From the NCBI RefSeq assembly GCF_009733845.1, contig NZ_WNXZ01000005.1, positions 1-64,000 of the forward strand: a stretch of 64,000 bases of DNA. The letters are read 5' to 3'. Positions 1-8,888 of this stretch are shown piece after piece. The notes beneath the pieces were generated by a model. The model saw only the letters and a program-made list of their open reading frames with translations, did no database searches and was not told where the DNA came from. Both the position numbers and the translations under genes were made by a program. The stretch comes from Pseudactinotalea terrae (GTDB taxonomy: Bacteria; Actinomycetota; Actinomycetes; Actinomycetales; Beutenbergiaceae). Positions within the stretch are counted from its first letter, which is position 1, and each line of letters starts with the position of its first letter.

Positions 1-16
1 GGGTCAGCGAAGGTAG

Positions 17-83
17 CGTCAAGCACGTCGAGGTCTTCCAGATGGGCAGCGTGAGAACTCCCATCATCGGAGGACCTCGACCC
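17..83. repeat. Divergent copy of left-end palindromic repeat (copy A)
   Basis: This segment carries the outer arms tcgaggtctt and aggacctcga, the same inverted GAGGTC/GACCTC frame as the two better copies at 126 and 398, but the interior differs. It is the weakest of the three copies and is called by its arms and spacing only. Confidence 0.45.
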
Positions 84-125
84 ACGCCTGGCTCAACCCG
101 CCGCTACACCCTCAACTGCGAAGAG

Positions 126-209
126 CCCCGTAACGTCGGGCACGTCGAGGTCCTCGAGACTGGATCAGTGGTTGGCGCTTCTGATCCTCGGGGACCTCGA
201 CCCCTACCC
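126..209. repeat. Palindromic intergenic repeat, copy B
   Basis: About 84 bp that recur almost unchanged 272 bp downstream. The core is an imperfect inverted repeat: arms tcgaggtcctcgag (from 145) and cgaggatcag/ggggacctcg read in opposite directions around a loop near ttggcgctt. Between copies B and C lie two copies of atgtcccaagagcc (245-258 and 274-287), with a third, shorter one at 517-529. No reading frame in 1-540 looks like a gene. The arrangement resembles a REP or MITE-type element cluster; the family is unknown. Confidence 0.75.
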
Positions 210-397
210 CTCGGCTACCGCGCCGACAACCCGCTCCCTACCGAATGTCCCAAGAGCCGCTAACCCCCACCGGATGTCCCAAGAGCCTCACAACGAGCAG
301 ATCAGCAGATCGCTCGACGCCTCCACGTGCACGACGCCCAGGCCTAGTATCAAGTCGCAGCGCGGGCACGGGTCAGAAGAAGTGGTGCGGCAGCGTA

Positions 398-481
398 CCC
401 CGTAACGTCAGGCACGTCGAGGTCCTCGAGACTAGATCAGTGATTGGCGCTTCTGATCCTCGGGGACCTCGAAACCTACCC
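398..481. repeat. Palindromic intergenic repeat, copy C
   Basis: Near-identical direct repeat of 126-209, differing at only a few positions (for example agatcagtgatt against ggatcagtggtt). Several differences lie in the arms or loop. It ends about 60 bp before the stop codon of the minus-strand epimerase gene, so it could also act as a 3' hairpin for that transcript. No transposase lies inside the window. Confidence 0.75.
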
Positions 482-540
482 GCGCGCTGCCGCGCCTTCA
501 GCCCCGCTCCCCACCGATGTCCCAGAGCCGGTTGACCCCC

Positions 541-1509
541 TCATCGGCCTCCGTGACGGGCGGATTCAGGCGCGACGACGCCGCGCATCCACCGGTACGT
601 TGCCTCTAGTCCGGAGGCCAGCTGAAATGGAACGATTTCGGGAAACAGGTTCCGGAGGGTAACGTTCTCAGCCTGTGAGTGCGGTACGTCTCCCGCGCGA
701 GGTGCACGGAAACGCACATCGAACTCGGTGCCCGCAATGCTCCGGATTTCCTCTACCAATGCTAGCAAGCTGGTGTTCGTGCCGTACGCTAGATTCACTG
801 GCTCGTCGCAGTGGACACGCCGAGCAGCCGCCGAAAGGAGGACATCGCATACTGTTTCGACATAGGTGAAGTCGCGAGAATTCGATCCGTCTCCGTTTAT
901 CCATACGGGCTCGCCACGCAGAATGGCGTCCAGCCAGGTCGGAACGACAGCGGCGTACGCATGGCCAGCACGTTGGCCCGGCCCATAGACGTTAAAGAAC
1001 CGGAACGCGAGCGTCTCAAAGCCGTACGATTGCTGATATGCAAGGGTGTACTGTTCAGTCGCGAGTTTCGTCACAGCATAGGGGCTCATGGGTCGAACCC
1101 ACTCGCGTTCACCCTTCGGAAGAGCTGGATTCATCCCGTAGACGGAACTGGATGATGCACTCACAACGTGGGTCACGCTGTGTCTGCGCGCTTGGTCCAA
1201 CAGCGTCAGCGTGCCGGTGGCGTTGGCGTGGTGGCTTCGCATCGGATCCTGGATACTCCGCGGAACGCTACCCAGAGCCGCAAGATGGATGATGGAATCC
1301 ATTCCCCGGACGGCGTCGCCCACGGCACTTTCCTCTAGAAGCGACGCCTCCCGAAGGTCTACGTCGAGACCATCTAGATTGTCACGGAAGCCCGTAGATA
1401 GATCGTCGAGCACTCGCACTTCGTGGCCAGCGGCTAGCGCCATCCTAGCGAGGTTGTGCCCGATGAAACCCGCACCGCCGGTTACAAGAATTCTCACGAT
1501 GTCCCGCAT
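541..1509 (-). CDS. NAD-dependent sugar-nucleotide epimerase/dehydratase
   Basis: 322-residue extended short-chain dehydrogenase, probably a UDP-glucose or UDP-N-acetylglucosamine 4-epimerase type enzyme for surface polysaccharide precursors in the cytoplasm. Visible motifs: the NAD-binding TGGAGFIGHN near residue 10, a Ser-rich SASSSSVYG before the active site, and the catalytic Y-x3-K in SPYAVTKLATEQY near residue 150. Length fits the family. It lies 38 nt downstream of a UDP-sugar dehydrogenase on the same strand, suggesting one biosynthetic operon. Its codon use is visibly more AT-rich than that of genes from 3 kb onward, hinting at transfer. The substrate cannot be fixed from sequence. 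Confidence 0.88.
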   Translation of the reverse strand: MRDIVRILVTGGAGFIGHNLARMALAAGHEVRVLDDLSTGFRDNLDGLDVDLREASLLEESAVGDAVRGMDSIIHLAALGSVPRSIQDPMRSHHANATGTLTLLDQARRHSVTHVVSASSSSVYGMNPALPKGEREWVRPMSPYAVTKLATEQYTLAYQQSYGFETLAFRFFNVYGPGQRAGHAYAAVVPTWLDAILRGEPVWINGDGSNSRDFTYVETVCDVLLSAAARRVHCDEPVNLAYGTNTSLLALVEEIRSIAGTEFDVRFRAPRAGDVPHSQAENVTLRNLFPEIVPFQLASGLEATYRWMRGVVAPESARHGGR

Positions 1510-1547
1510 TCTTCAGAGAGAACTGATTATTGACGACACGCAGACGA

Positions 1548-2849
1548 CTATAGACGAAGGTCGGAGTCCTTTCTCGGCAGTATGCTCTTGAGGTCGAAGA
1601 ACACCTGCGACTTCTTGCCCCACCTCTTGACCGCGGCGGCGCCCTGTATCTGGAAGTCGCGATGCCCCACGGCAAGGATGATGCCGTCATAGGTATCGGC
1701 CTTTGGTTCACGCAGCATTTCTAGGCCGTACTCGTGTTTGGCCTCAGCCGGATCGACCCAAGGATCATAGACATCGACTTCGATCCCGTAGGACCTCAAC
1801 TCGTCGATGATGTCGACAACACGGGTATTCCGAAGGTCTGGAGTATTTTCCTTGAAAGTGAGTCCGAGAATGAGAATGCGCGCATTGCGTAGATCTATGC
1901 CTTGCTTAACCATGGCGCGCACCAGTTGTCCCGCCACATACTCACCCATCGAGTCGTTCAGACGCCGCCCGGCGAGGATGATCTCCGGATTGTGCCCAAC
2001 TGCCTGCGCCTTATGAGTGAGGTAATAGGGGTCCACTCCGATGCAATGACCTCCAACGAGGCCGGGCTGGAAACGTAGGAAGTTCCACTTCGTTCCGGCG
2101 GCCTCGAGCACATCCTGAGTGTCGATCTCCAGTTTGTTGAAGATCATAGCCAGCTCGTTGATTAGCGCAATATTGACGTCTCTCTGGGTATTTTCGATAA
2201 CCTTTGCTGCCTCCGCCACCTTGATCGAGGGTGCCTTGTGGGTGCCCGCGACTACGACAGAGGCGTATAGGGCGTCAATGAAGTTGGCGGCTTCGTCGGT
2301 CGAGCCGGACGTGACCTTGGTAATCGTCTCGAACCGATGCTGCTTGTCGCCCGGATTGATCCGCTCTGGGCTGTAGCCGACCCAGAAGTCTTTGTTGAGG
2401 CGTAGCCCAGACAACTCCTCGAGCAGTGGGACGCACTCCTCCTCCGTGGCTCCGGGGTATACGGTCGACTCGTAGATGACCGTGTCGCCAGGACGTAGCG
2501 ACGCCGCAACCGAGCGCGTGGCGGCAAGGACCGGACCTAGGTTAGGTGTCTTGTGCTCGTCGATTGGCGTTGGAGTCGTGACGATGTAAACGTTCACGCC
2601 GTCCAAGGAAACCGGGTCGCCGCTGAAAGTCAGTTGGATCGCCGCGCTCAACTCTTCACGGCTCAGTTCGCGCGTTCGATCGTAGCCTTGCGCCAACTCT
2701 GCGATTCGCGATTCGTTGATGTCGAACCCAAGGACCTCGTATTTCTTTGCAAAGGATACGGCAAGTGGCAGACCGACGTATCCTAGTCCTATGACGCCTA
2801 TCGTTACCTCGCCTGGGCTCATGCCTTGCTCGCTTGCCCTACTCACCAT
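1548..2849 (-). CDS. UDP-N-acetylhexosamine/UDP-glucose 6-dehydrogenase (VipA/WecC-like)
   Basis: 433-residue member of the UDP-glucose/GDP-mannose dehydrogenase family, oxidising C6 of a nucleotide sugar to the uronic acid with two NAD+. The N-terminal Rossmann motif [14 protein letters not shown] is at about residues 18-31. The active-site Cys lies in [12 protein letters not shown] near residue 265, and a C-terminal UDP-binding domain follows. The hexosamine-type dehydrogenases (WecC, TviB/VipA) are the closest match by memory. The start could be the first ATG (2849) or the ATG at 2822, which has a weak AAGG ahead of it. It is adjacent to the epimerase gene, a common pair for acidic-sugar capsule or teichuronic-type polymers. 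Base composition is AT-rich for this genome. Confidence 0.9.
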   Translation of the reverse strand: MVSRASEQGMSPGEVTIGVIGLGYVGLPLAVSFAKKYEVLGFDINESRIAELAQGYDRTRELSREELSAAIQLTFSGDPVSLDGVNVYIVTTPTPIDEHKTPNLGPVLAATRSVAASLRPGDTVIYESTVYPGATEEECVPLLEELSGLRLNKDFWVGYSPERINPGDKQHRFETITKVTSGSTDEAANFIDALYASVVVAGTHKAPSIKVAEAAKVIENTQRDVNIALINELAMIFNKLEIDTQDVLEAAGTKWNFLRFQPGLVGGHCIGVDPYYLTHKAQAVGHNPEIILAGRRLNDSMGEYVAGQLVRAMVKQGIDLRNARILILGLTFKENTPDLRNTRVVDIIDELRSYGIEVDVYDPWVDPAEAKHEYGLEMLREPKADTYDGIILAVGHRDFQIQGAAAVKRWGKKSQVFFDLKSILPRKDSDLRL

Positions 2850-3020
2850 GGCGCGTCTTGCTCCCGTCCAGTTCTATAATTCCTGCGCCCAGGGGCACCG
2901 ATCATAAGGCCGGCCACTCCGACTGGACCTCCCGCACGAGGACATGCCCAGCGCATGCCTCAAGGCGGTCGCCGCTCGCGGATTCGCCGTCAAGGCGAGA
3001 GTGGTGGTGCCGGTCACCCT
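2850..3020. other. Intergenic spacer at a composition boundary
   Basis: This 170-bp spacer separates the AT-richer sugar-nucleotide pair from the high-GC remainder of the window. It carries a TATA-like stretch (ttctataattc, 2873-2883) suitable for a minus-strand promoter of the dehydrogenase gene. No coding potential is seen. Confidence 0.4.
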
Positions 3021-4913
3021 TCACCTCACCGGCAACCCGTTGACGAACAGCGGGCCGATCGGAGCGGTGGCGCTCCCGAGCACCTCGGTTTGCTCGTGCG
3101 CGACATCCGCGGAGTGCTCGCGGCGCCAGTGGCTGTCCCACCGCTGCCGGTCGAGGTCTTCAGGCGCCAGCGGGGGCACCGTGGCGTGGGAGATCTTTGG
3201 GTGCACCATTGACTGCGCTGCCTCGTCCACGCTCACCAGGTCCTCGTGCAGCTTCTCGTGCGGTCGCAGCCCGGTGAACACGATCTCGATCCGCTTGCCG
3301 GACATCGAGATCATCCGCTTGGCGATGTCCAGGATGCGCACCGGCTCACCCATGTCCAGGATGAGGACCTCGGCGGGGCTCCCGATGGCACCGGCCTGGA
3401 TCACCAGTTGGCACGCTTCCGGGATGGACATGAAGTAGCGGGTGATGTCCGGGTGTGTCACCGTCAACGGACCCCCGGCGTCGATCAGTGAGGCGAAGGT
3501 CGGCACCATCGAGCCCCGGCTTCCCAGCACGTTGCCGAACCGCACCGACAGATACCTCATCTTGGTGGAGTCCGCGAAGCTGGCGGTCAGCCGTTCGGCG
3601 ACCCGCTTGGAGTGGCCCAGCACGCTCGTGGGGTTGGCCGCCTTGTCCGTGGAGATGTTCACGAAGGTCTCCACGCCCGCTGCCTCGGCCGCACGCAGCA
3701 CGTTCAGCGACCCCACCACGTTCGTCTTCCACGCCTCGGCCGGGTACTGCTCCAGCATCGGCAGGTGCTTGAGCGCGGCGGCGTGGAACACCACCTCCGG
3801 CTGCCGCTCCCGGAACAACGAGACGATGGTCTCGGCATCCCGGATGTCCGCGAGCACCACCTCGGGTGTGCTCAGCAGACCGTGCCCATGCACCAGTAGC
3901 TGCACCTGCTGCAGCGCACTCTCGTCACGGTCGAGCATGATCAGCTCGCTCGGCTCCCAGTCCGCCACCTGGCGGCAGAGCTCGGCACCGATCGAGCCGC
4001 CGGCACCCGTGACCAACACCCGCCGGCCCCGCAGGTACCCGGCGATCGAGGCCACGTCGGTGTCGACCGGGTGTCGGCCCACGATGTCCTCGATGCTGAT
4101 CGAACGCAGATCCTTGACCTGGCGGCGGCCCGCGAGCACGTCCGAGAACGGCGGCATCACCAGCACCTGCAGCCCGCACTGCATCGCGCGGTCGTTGACC
4201 TGGCGCAGGAATGCGGCGTCGGCACGAGCGATCGCGACCACCAGGTGTGTCGCGTCCGTGCGCTCCACCACGTCCTCAAGGTCCTCCAAGGATCCCAGGA
4301 CCGGCACGCCATGGCGGATCGCCCCGCGCAGCTGCGGCGCGTCATCCACGATGCCCACCGCGCGGAAGGCCGACTCCGGGTCGGTCCGCATGCTCCGGAC
4401 CAGCTGTGAACCGACTGCTCCCGCGCCATAGACCAGCGTCGCGTGAGCATGCTCGCCCGGCCGCTGCCCGCGCTCGAGGGCCAGTCGTTTGAGGTAGCGG
4501 CTCGCTGCCATCGCGACGAACGCGATCGGCGTCGCGATCAGCATCGTGCTCCGGGGCGCGCCCACCAGCGGACCCCAGAACAACATCGGAACGCCCACGG
4601 CGACCGCCGTTGCCGCTACCGTGCTCGTCAGGCCCACGACCTCGTCGAAGCTGCCGTAGCTGTATCGCCCCCGATACAGGGAGAACAAGAGCCCGAACAC
4701 CACCTGCAGAAGCAAGGTGGCCGCCATCACGACGACGATTCCGAGGTTGTTGGCGGCAGGGATGCGGAACTCGAACCGCAGCCACACGGCCAGTGGCACA
4801 GCGATCGCCCAGACGATGAGGTCGACAGCGACCTGCGGCGCCACCTGCGCGATACGGCCGCGTAGGTAGAGCGTGCGAATCAAGTCGCGAACGAGGTCAG
4901 CGATCCTCTGCAA
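3021..4913 (-). CDS. CapD/WbpM/FlaA1-like membrane nucleotide-sugar dehydratase
   Basis: About 630 residues. An N-terminal block of four to five membrane segments is followed by a CoA-binding-like Rossmann domain and a C-terminal polysaccharide-biosynthesis (SDR) domain with GAGGSIGAELCRQ. The active-site region reads STDKAANPTSVLGHSKR, with Leu where classical SDRs have Tyr, as is usual in this membrane-bound group. Relatives make 4-keto-6-deoxy sugars from UDP-GlcNAc for glycans. The start is uncertain: the reading frame runs open to an ATG at 5054, but the TTG at 4913 has a strong GGGAGGG four bases upstream and gives a normal N-terminus. It is a convincing polysaccharide gene next to the epimerase/dehydrogenase pair. 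Confidence 0.88.
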   Translation of the reverse strand: MQRIADLVRDLIRTLYLRGRIAQVAPQVAVDLIVWAIAVPLAVWLRFEFRIPAANNLGIVVVMAATLLLQVVFGLLFSLYRGRYSYGSFDEVVGLTSTVAATAVAVGVPMLFWGPLVGAPRSTMLIATPIAFVAMAASRYLKRLALERGQRPGEHAHATLVYGAGAVGSQLVRSMRTDPESAFRAVGIVDDAPQLRGAIRHGVPVLGSLEDLEDVVERTDATHLVVAIARADAAFLRQVNDRAMQCGLQVLVMPPFSDVLAGRRQVKDLRSISIEDIVGRHPVDTDVASIAGYLRGRRVLVTGAGGSIGAELCRQVADWEPSELIMLDRDESALQQVQLLVHGHGLLSTPEVVLADIRDAETIVSLFRERQPEVVFHAAALKHLPMLEQYPAEAWKTNVVGSLNVLRAAEAAGVETFVNISTDKAANPTSVLGHSKRVAERLTASFADSTKMRYLSVRFGNVLGSRGSMVPTFASLIDAGGPLTVTHPDITRYFMSIPEACQLVIQAGAIGSPAEVLILDMGEPVRILDIAKRMISMSGKRIEIVFTGLRPHEKLHEDLVSVDEAAQSMVHPKISHATVPPLAPEDLDRQRWDSHWRREHSADVAHEQTEVLGSATAPIGPLFVNGLPVR

Positions 4914-5075
4914 ACGACCCTCCCGAACTCTCTCGCCGCGACACGCGCCTCCGTCAACGTTGCCTGGATGCGCGCCGAGAAGATGTTTCAGTGTGACATA
5001 CACCAGCGACACCGCCTTCACCAAGCGCCGTGTTATTGCACACGCTTTCTTCACGTCGAGGCGTGAGGCCTGGCC

Positions 5076-6656
5076 TCAGGTGAGCAAGATCTCGACGACG
5101 GACCGCCCCGCCACGGGCTCCTCGAGCACCCCGGTGAGCTCCGCCGTCGTACGCACGAGTCGGTAGGAGGCGCCGAACCCGGCCGCGAGCGCCGCGATGT
5201 CCATCTGCTGCGCGGTGCCGAAGTAGCGCGAGTACACGGGCGCGTGTTCGGGGCGGCCGTGCTCGAGGGTGGCGAAGATGCCGCCGCCGGCGTCGTTGAG
5301 CACGATGACCTGCAGATCCACCTCCGGCTCGTGCACGCCGTGCGCCAGCCCGCCCACGTCGTGGAGGAACGTGAGGTCGCCGACGACGGCGCGCACCGGG
5401 GCGCGGGTCGCGAGCACGAGTCCGGTGGCCGTCGAGATCGTCCCGTCGATCCCCGCCAGCCCGCGGTTGGCGACCACCCGCGCGGGCGTGAACTCCGCCC
5501 CCGCGCCCGCGGCGAGGTCCGCGTACCGGACCGTGAGCGACGAACCGAGCAGCACGGTGTGCTCCTGGTCGGCAGCGAGCACCGCGTGGAGCACCCGGTG
5601 CCCGGTGAGCGCCTCACCCATGAGCAGCGGCCGCCGGCCGCGCTCCCCCGCCGCGCGCCAGTCCTGCAGCCACCCCTGGTCGGCGGTGCCGGTCGCCCTC
5701 ACATCACCGGCGACGACCGCCGCCGCACCCGCCACGTCCACCCAGCCGGTGTCGAGCGACCCGACCACGATCGGGATGTCGGTACGAGCCAGCAGCGCCG
5801 AGACGTCACGGCTCAAGGTCGGCCGCCCGAGCACCACGATCTGCTCGATCTGCGCGCCGAGCTCCGCCAGCGCCGACCGGTACCCGGCGATCGCGTGGGG
5901 GCTCCGCCGCACACCCGAGGAGGGCTCGGCCAGCAGCGGCCAGCCCGCACCCTCGGCGAGCGCCGCGGCCTCCGCGCCGGCAGCGTCGCCGGCCACGACC
6001 ACCCCGCGCCGGGTGCCGTCGACCACTGCGGTGCCACCGGCCCGCCGCGTGGCCGCGACCTGCGGGAACGGATCCTCGGGCAGTTCCCCGGGCTGCCATA
6101 CCGCCGCCGGCGTCAGCGGGTCGCGGAAGGCGACGTTGAGCTGCACGGGCCCGGCCTCGCCCCAGCGGGCCCCGGTCGCGGCGACCACCGCCCGGGCGAC
6201 GGCGGAACGCACGCCGCGCGGTTCGCCATCGAAGGCGGGGATCTCGACGGCGGCACGCACCGCCGCCCCGAACATGCCCGGCTGGTCGGTGGTCTGGTTG
6301 GCGCCGACCCCCCGCAGCTCGTGCGGCCGGTCGGCGGACACGACGATCAGCGGGAGCCGTGAGTGGTGCGCCTCGAGCACGGCCGGGTGCAGGTTGGCGA
6401 CCGCGGTACCCGAGGTGGTGACCACGGCGGCGGGTCGCACGCGCGCGATCCCGAGCGCCACGAACCCGGCCACCCGCTCGTCGATCCGCACGTGGACGCG
6501 GAGCCAGCCCGCTGCCTCGGCGGCGGCGAGCGCGTACGCGAGCGGGGCGCTGCGGGACCCTGGCGCCAGCACGACGTCCTTGACGCCCTGGTTTACCAGG
6601 GCGGTGACGATCTCACGTGCCGCGAGCGCGGCCGGGTGCTCGGCCAGATAGCTCAC
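5076..6656 (-). CDS. menD: 2-succinyl-5-enolpyruvyl-6-hydroxy-3-cyclohexene-1-carboxylate synthase
   Basis: 526-residue ThDP enzyme joining isochorismate and 2-oxoglutarate, the first committed step of menaquinone synthesis. N-terminal APGSRSAPLA and the RIDERVAGF glutamate that activates ThDP are seen (residues ~30-65). So is the TSGTAVANLHPAV stretch and a C-terminal ThDP/Mg site, GDLTFLHD...LNDAGGG (~425-465). GTG start with GGGGAG five bases upstream. It lies downstream of menC on the same strand, but the 40-nt region expected for simple coupling is instead a 77-bp inverted repeat. Length is typical of actinobacterial MenD. Confidence 0.97.
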   Translation of the reverse strand: MSYLAEHPAALAAREIVTALVNQGVKDVVLAPGSRSAPLAYALAAAEAAGWLRVHVRIDERVAGFVALGIARVRPAAVVTTSGTAVANLHPAVLEAHHSRLPLIVVSADRPHELRGVGANQTTDQPGMFGAAVRAAVEIPAFDGEPRGVRSAVARAVVAATGARWGEAGPVQLNVAFRDPLTPAAVWQPGELPEDPFPQVAATRRAGGTAVVDGTRRGVVVAGDAAGAEAAALAEGAGWPLLAEPSSGVRRSPHAIAGYRSALAELGAQIEQIVVLGRPTLSRDVSALLARTDIPIVVGSLDTGWVDVAGAAAVVAGDVRATGTADQGWLQDWRAAGERGRRPLLMGEALTGHRVLHAVLAADQEHTVLLGSSLTVRYADLAAGAGAEFTPARVVANRGLAGIDGTISTATGLVLATRAPVRAVVGDLTFLHDVGGLAHGVHEPEVDLQVIVLNDAGGGIFATLEHGRPEHAPVYSRYFGTAQQMDIAALAAGFGASYRLVRTTAELTGVLEEPVAGRSVVEILLT

Positions 6657-6670
6657 GCGGGCTCCCCGAT

Positions 6671-6747
6671 GGAACGAACCTGACGCTCGAGCGCCCGGCG
6701 GCGCCCACTGACACAGTTCAGGGCACAGCGAGCGTCAGCTTTGTTCC
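6671..6747. repeat. 77-bp inverted repeat between menC and menD
   Basis: Arms 6671-6689 (ggaacgaacctgacgctcg) and 6729-6747 are reverse complements over 19 bp with two mismatches. The loop contains a smaller ctga...tcag pairing. It fills almost the whole gap between the two men genes, so it could be a mobile palindromic element, a hairpin that tunes menD expression, or both. No other copy was noticed in this window. Confidence 0.8.
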
Positions 6748-6753
6748 ACACAG

Positions 6754-7713
6754 TCATCGCGCGCTCCCGACCACGGCGCGGATGCGGCGCTGCCAGCGGC
6801 GCTCGGTGTCGGCGTCGGCGTGCATCGCCTCGAGCGCCTCGGTGCTCGGGGTGACGCGGCGCACGGGGAGGTGCCCGTCGACCGGGAGCAGCGGCTCGTC
6901 GGTGACGTCGTGCTCGAAGAGCTGCACCGTGGCGAGCCCGCACGCGTAGGGCAGCTCGGGCAGCGCGGCTGCGAGCGCCACACCCGCGGCGATCCCCACC
7001 GAGCTCTCCAGCGCCGAGGAGACCACCACCGGCAGCCCCGTCTCCTCCGCGATCCGCAGCGCGGCACGCACCCCACCGAGCGGCTGCACCTTGAGGACCA
7101 CCACGTCGGCGGCCTCGGCGCGGACCACGGCCATCGGGTCCTCGGCTCGGCGGATGGACTCGTCGGCCGCGATCGGCACCTCGACGGCGCGGCGCACAGC
7201 CGCGAGCTCCTCGACCGTGGCGCAGGGCTGCTCGGCGTACTCGAGCCCACCGGCAGCCCGGTCGAGCACGCGCAGGTGGGTCACGGCGGTCTCGACATCC
7301 CAGGCGGCGTTCGCGTCGACGCGGATCCTGCCCGCCGGCCCGAGCGCTGCCCGGACCGCCTCGAGCCGAGCCTGCTCCTCGGCCAGCGACTGCCCAGGCT
7401 CGGCCACCTTGACCTTCGCGGTGGTGCACCCACCGGAGGCACGCACGATCTCGGCCGCGCGGTCCGGAGCCACGGCGGGCACGGTCACGTTGACCGGGAC
7501 CCGGTCGCGCAGCGGCTCGGGGAAGCCCTCGTCGGCCGCTTCCCGGGCAGCGGCCCACCACCGCCGCGCCTCGGCGTCGGAGTAGTCCCAGAACGGCGAG
7601 AACTCGCCCCAGCCGGCCGGTCCGTGCACCAGTACGCCATCCCTGGTGAGCAGGCCCCGGAAGCGCGACCGCATCGGCGTCGACCACACGAACGCACGCG
7701 GCAGGGAGGTCAC
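6754..7713 (-). CDS. menC: o-Succinylbenzoate synthase
   Basis: 319-residue enolase-superfamily enzyme that dehydrates SHCHC to o-succinylbenzoate in menaquinone synthesis. The catalytic KxK is in TTAKVKVAE. Metal ligands are visible as D in RVDANAAWD, E in LEYAEQPC and D in IAADES, and the opposing Lys is in VVVLKVQPLGG. The GTG at 7713 is preferred over the in-frame GTG at 7737 because a TACGCT -10 box sits seven bases before it, implying a leaderless transcript. menD follows on the same strand. Confidence 0.95.
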   Translation of the reverse strand: MTSLPRAFVWSTPMRSRFRGLLTRDGVLVHGPAGWGEFSPFWDYSDAEARRWWAAAREAADEGFPEPLRDRVPVNVTVPAVAPDRAAEIVRASGGCTTAKVKVAEPGQSLAEEQARLEAVRAALGPAGRIRVDANAAWDVETAVTHLRVLDRAAGGLEYAEQPCATVEELAAVRRAVEVPIAADESIRRAEDPMAVVRAEAADVVVLKVQPLGGVRAALRIAEETGLPVVVSSALESSVGIAAGVALAAALPELPYACGLATVQLFEHDVTDEPLLPVDGHLPVRRVTPSTEALEAMHADADTERRWQRRIRAVVGSAR

Positions 7714-7842
7714 AGGAGCAAGCGTATCGGGGGCCACGAAGCCCGCTCTCAGCGGCGTTTTGCCACCCCGAGGCGTGACCGCCGTGACTATGCTGACGAA
7801 ACTGAGCGGTCACCCTGGCCGTCGCGACACAGGAGCAACACC

Positions 7843-8103
7843 ATGGGTTATGGATTCGGAATCTTCCTGGTAGCCGCCGGTTTGATCCTCGCTCTCGCCG
7901 TGCAGGACCGGATCGAAGGTATCCAGCTCGGGATGATCGGTTGGATCCTCGCCGGCGCCGGCCTGGTGATCGTGCTGATCACCGCGATCCAGGCCAACGC
8001 GCGCCGTCGGGCGACCACCACCGCCACCACCGTCCAGCCGGATGGCTCGCAGGTCACCGAGCGCCGCACCACCGAGCGGCAGGACCCGCCGCCGGTCGCC
8101 TGA
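7843..8103 (+). CDS. DUF6458-like small membrane protein
   Basis: 86 residues: two closely spaced hydrophobic segments (about residues 3-20 and 30-50) with a short loop, then a basic stretch (ANARRR) and a polar Thr/Gln-rich tail. This is the pattern of the actinobacterial DUF6458 family; function unknown. The ATG at 7843 has AGGAGC eight bases upstream. It is divergent from menC. Longer in-frame upstream extension exists but is antisense to menC and is not credible. Confidence 0.8.
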   Translation: MGYGFGIFLVAAGLILALAVQDRIEGIQLGMIGWILAGAGLVIVLITAIQANARRRATTTATTVQPDGSQVTERRTTERQDPPPVA

Positions 8104-8128
8104 ACCACCGCTGCTCGAGGCTGAGGAC

Positions 8129-8887
8129 GTGGCGGTCGAGCCGACGCAGCTCCTGGAGGAGCTCGCCGCGGCCGTCACTGCCGCGCTGGGCGACGACCTG
8201 CTCAGCCTGACCGTGCACGGCTCCTACGTCGCGGGCGACTTCGAGCCCGACCGCAGCGACCTCGATCTGCTCGCGGTGCTCGACGCCGAGCCCGACCGGG
8301 CGATGCTGGAACGGCTGCGACCTCTCCACGAGAGGATCGCCGTCGAGCACCCCCGCTGGGCAGACCGGGTCGAGGTCGACTACCTCTCGCTCGAGACGCT
8401 CCGCACGCTCGCGGAGCGGCCAGGGCCGATGATCAGGATCAGCCCGGGTGAGCCGCTGCACCTGTTCGAGGCCACCCGGCACTACCTGATCAACATCGTC
8501 TCGGCGCGTCAGGACGGTCAGACCCTGCGCGGCCTGGATGTTCCCTCGCTCGTGCCGTTCGTGCCGAAGGACTCGCTGTTCCCGGTGATCCGGGAGCATG
8601 TCGAGAGCTGGCCGGCCTGGGTGCAGGATGCCCGCGGGCGGCCTGGTGCCCAGGCGTATGCAGTGCTCACCCTCTGCCGGGCCCTGCACCTCCTCGAGAT
8701 CGGCCACCAGAGCTCCAAGCGGCAGGCAGGTGCCTGGGGCACCGCGCGGCTGCCGGAGTGGGCCGAGCTGATCGCGTGGGCGTCGGGCTGGTGGTACCAC
8801 GGCGGCAGCGATGCCGACGGGGGTCGGTTCGAGGAGGTCGAGGCGTTCGTCCACGCGGTCAGAGACGAGATCGCCGGCACACGCTGA
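8129..8887 (+). CDS. Nucleotidyltransferase-domain protein (AadA/DUF4111-like)
   Basis: 252 residues. The N-terminal polymerase-beta-type fold shows LTVHGSYVAGDF followed by DRSDLDLLAV, the G-S-x-x-x-G-D...S-D-x-D pattern that binds NTP and two metals. A helical C-terminal half resembles aminoglycoside adenylyltransferases and related proteins. It might adenylylate a small molecule or an antibiotic; the substrate is not evident, so resistance should not be assumed. GTG start at 8129 behind TGAGGA; it starts 25 nt after the DUF6458 gene and may be cotranscribed. Confidence 0.82.
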   Translation: MAVEPTQLLEELAAAVTAALGDDLLSLTVHGSYVAGDFEPDRSDLDLLAVLDAEPDRAMLERLRPLHERIAVEHPRWADRVEVDYLSLETLRTLAERPGPMIRISPGEPLHLFEATRHYLINIVSARQDGQTLRGLDVPSLVPFVPKDSLFPVIREHVESWPAWVQDARGRPGAQAYAVLTLCRALHLLEIGHQSSKRQAGAWGTARLPEWAELIAWASGWWYHGGSDADGGRFEEVEAFVHAVRDEIAGTR

Positions 8888-8888
8888 G

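Noticed and set aside
126-481. CRISPR-like look of spaced direct repeats at the left end
   Set aside because: Only two good copies, 272 bp apart, each longer than CRISPR repeats and internally palindromic; spacing is irregular and no cas gene is present.
5244-6651. Long plus-strand open frames opposite menD
   Set aside because: menD is unmistakable on the other strand; the plus frames are low-complexity Arg/Pro/Ala/Ser sequences.
8129-8887. Aminoglycoside resistance gene (AadA-like)
   Set aside because: Only the general nucleotidyltransferase motif is visible; that fold serves many substrates, so a resistance call is not supported. The APH-fold gene at 50843 was treated the same way.
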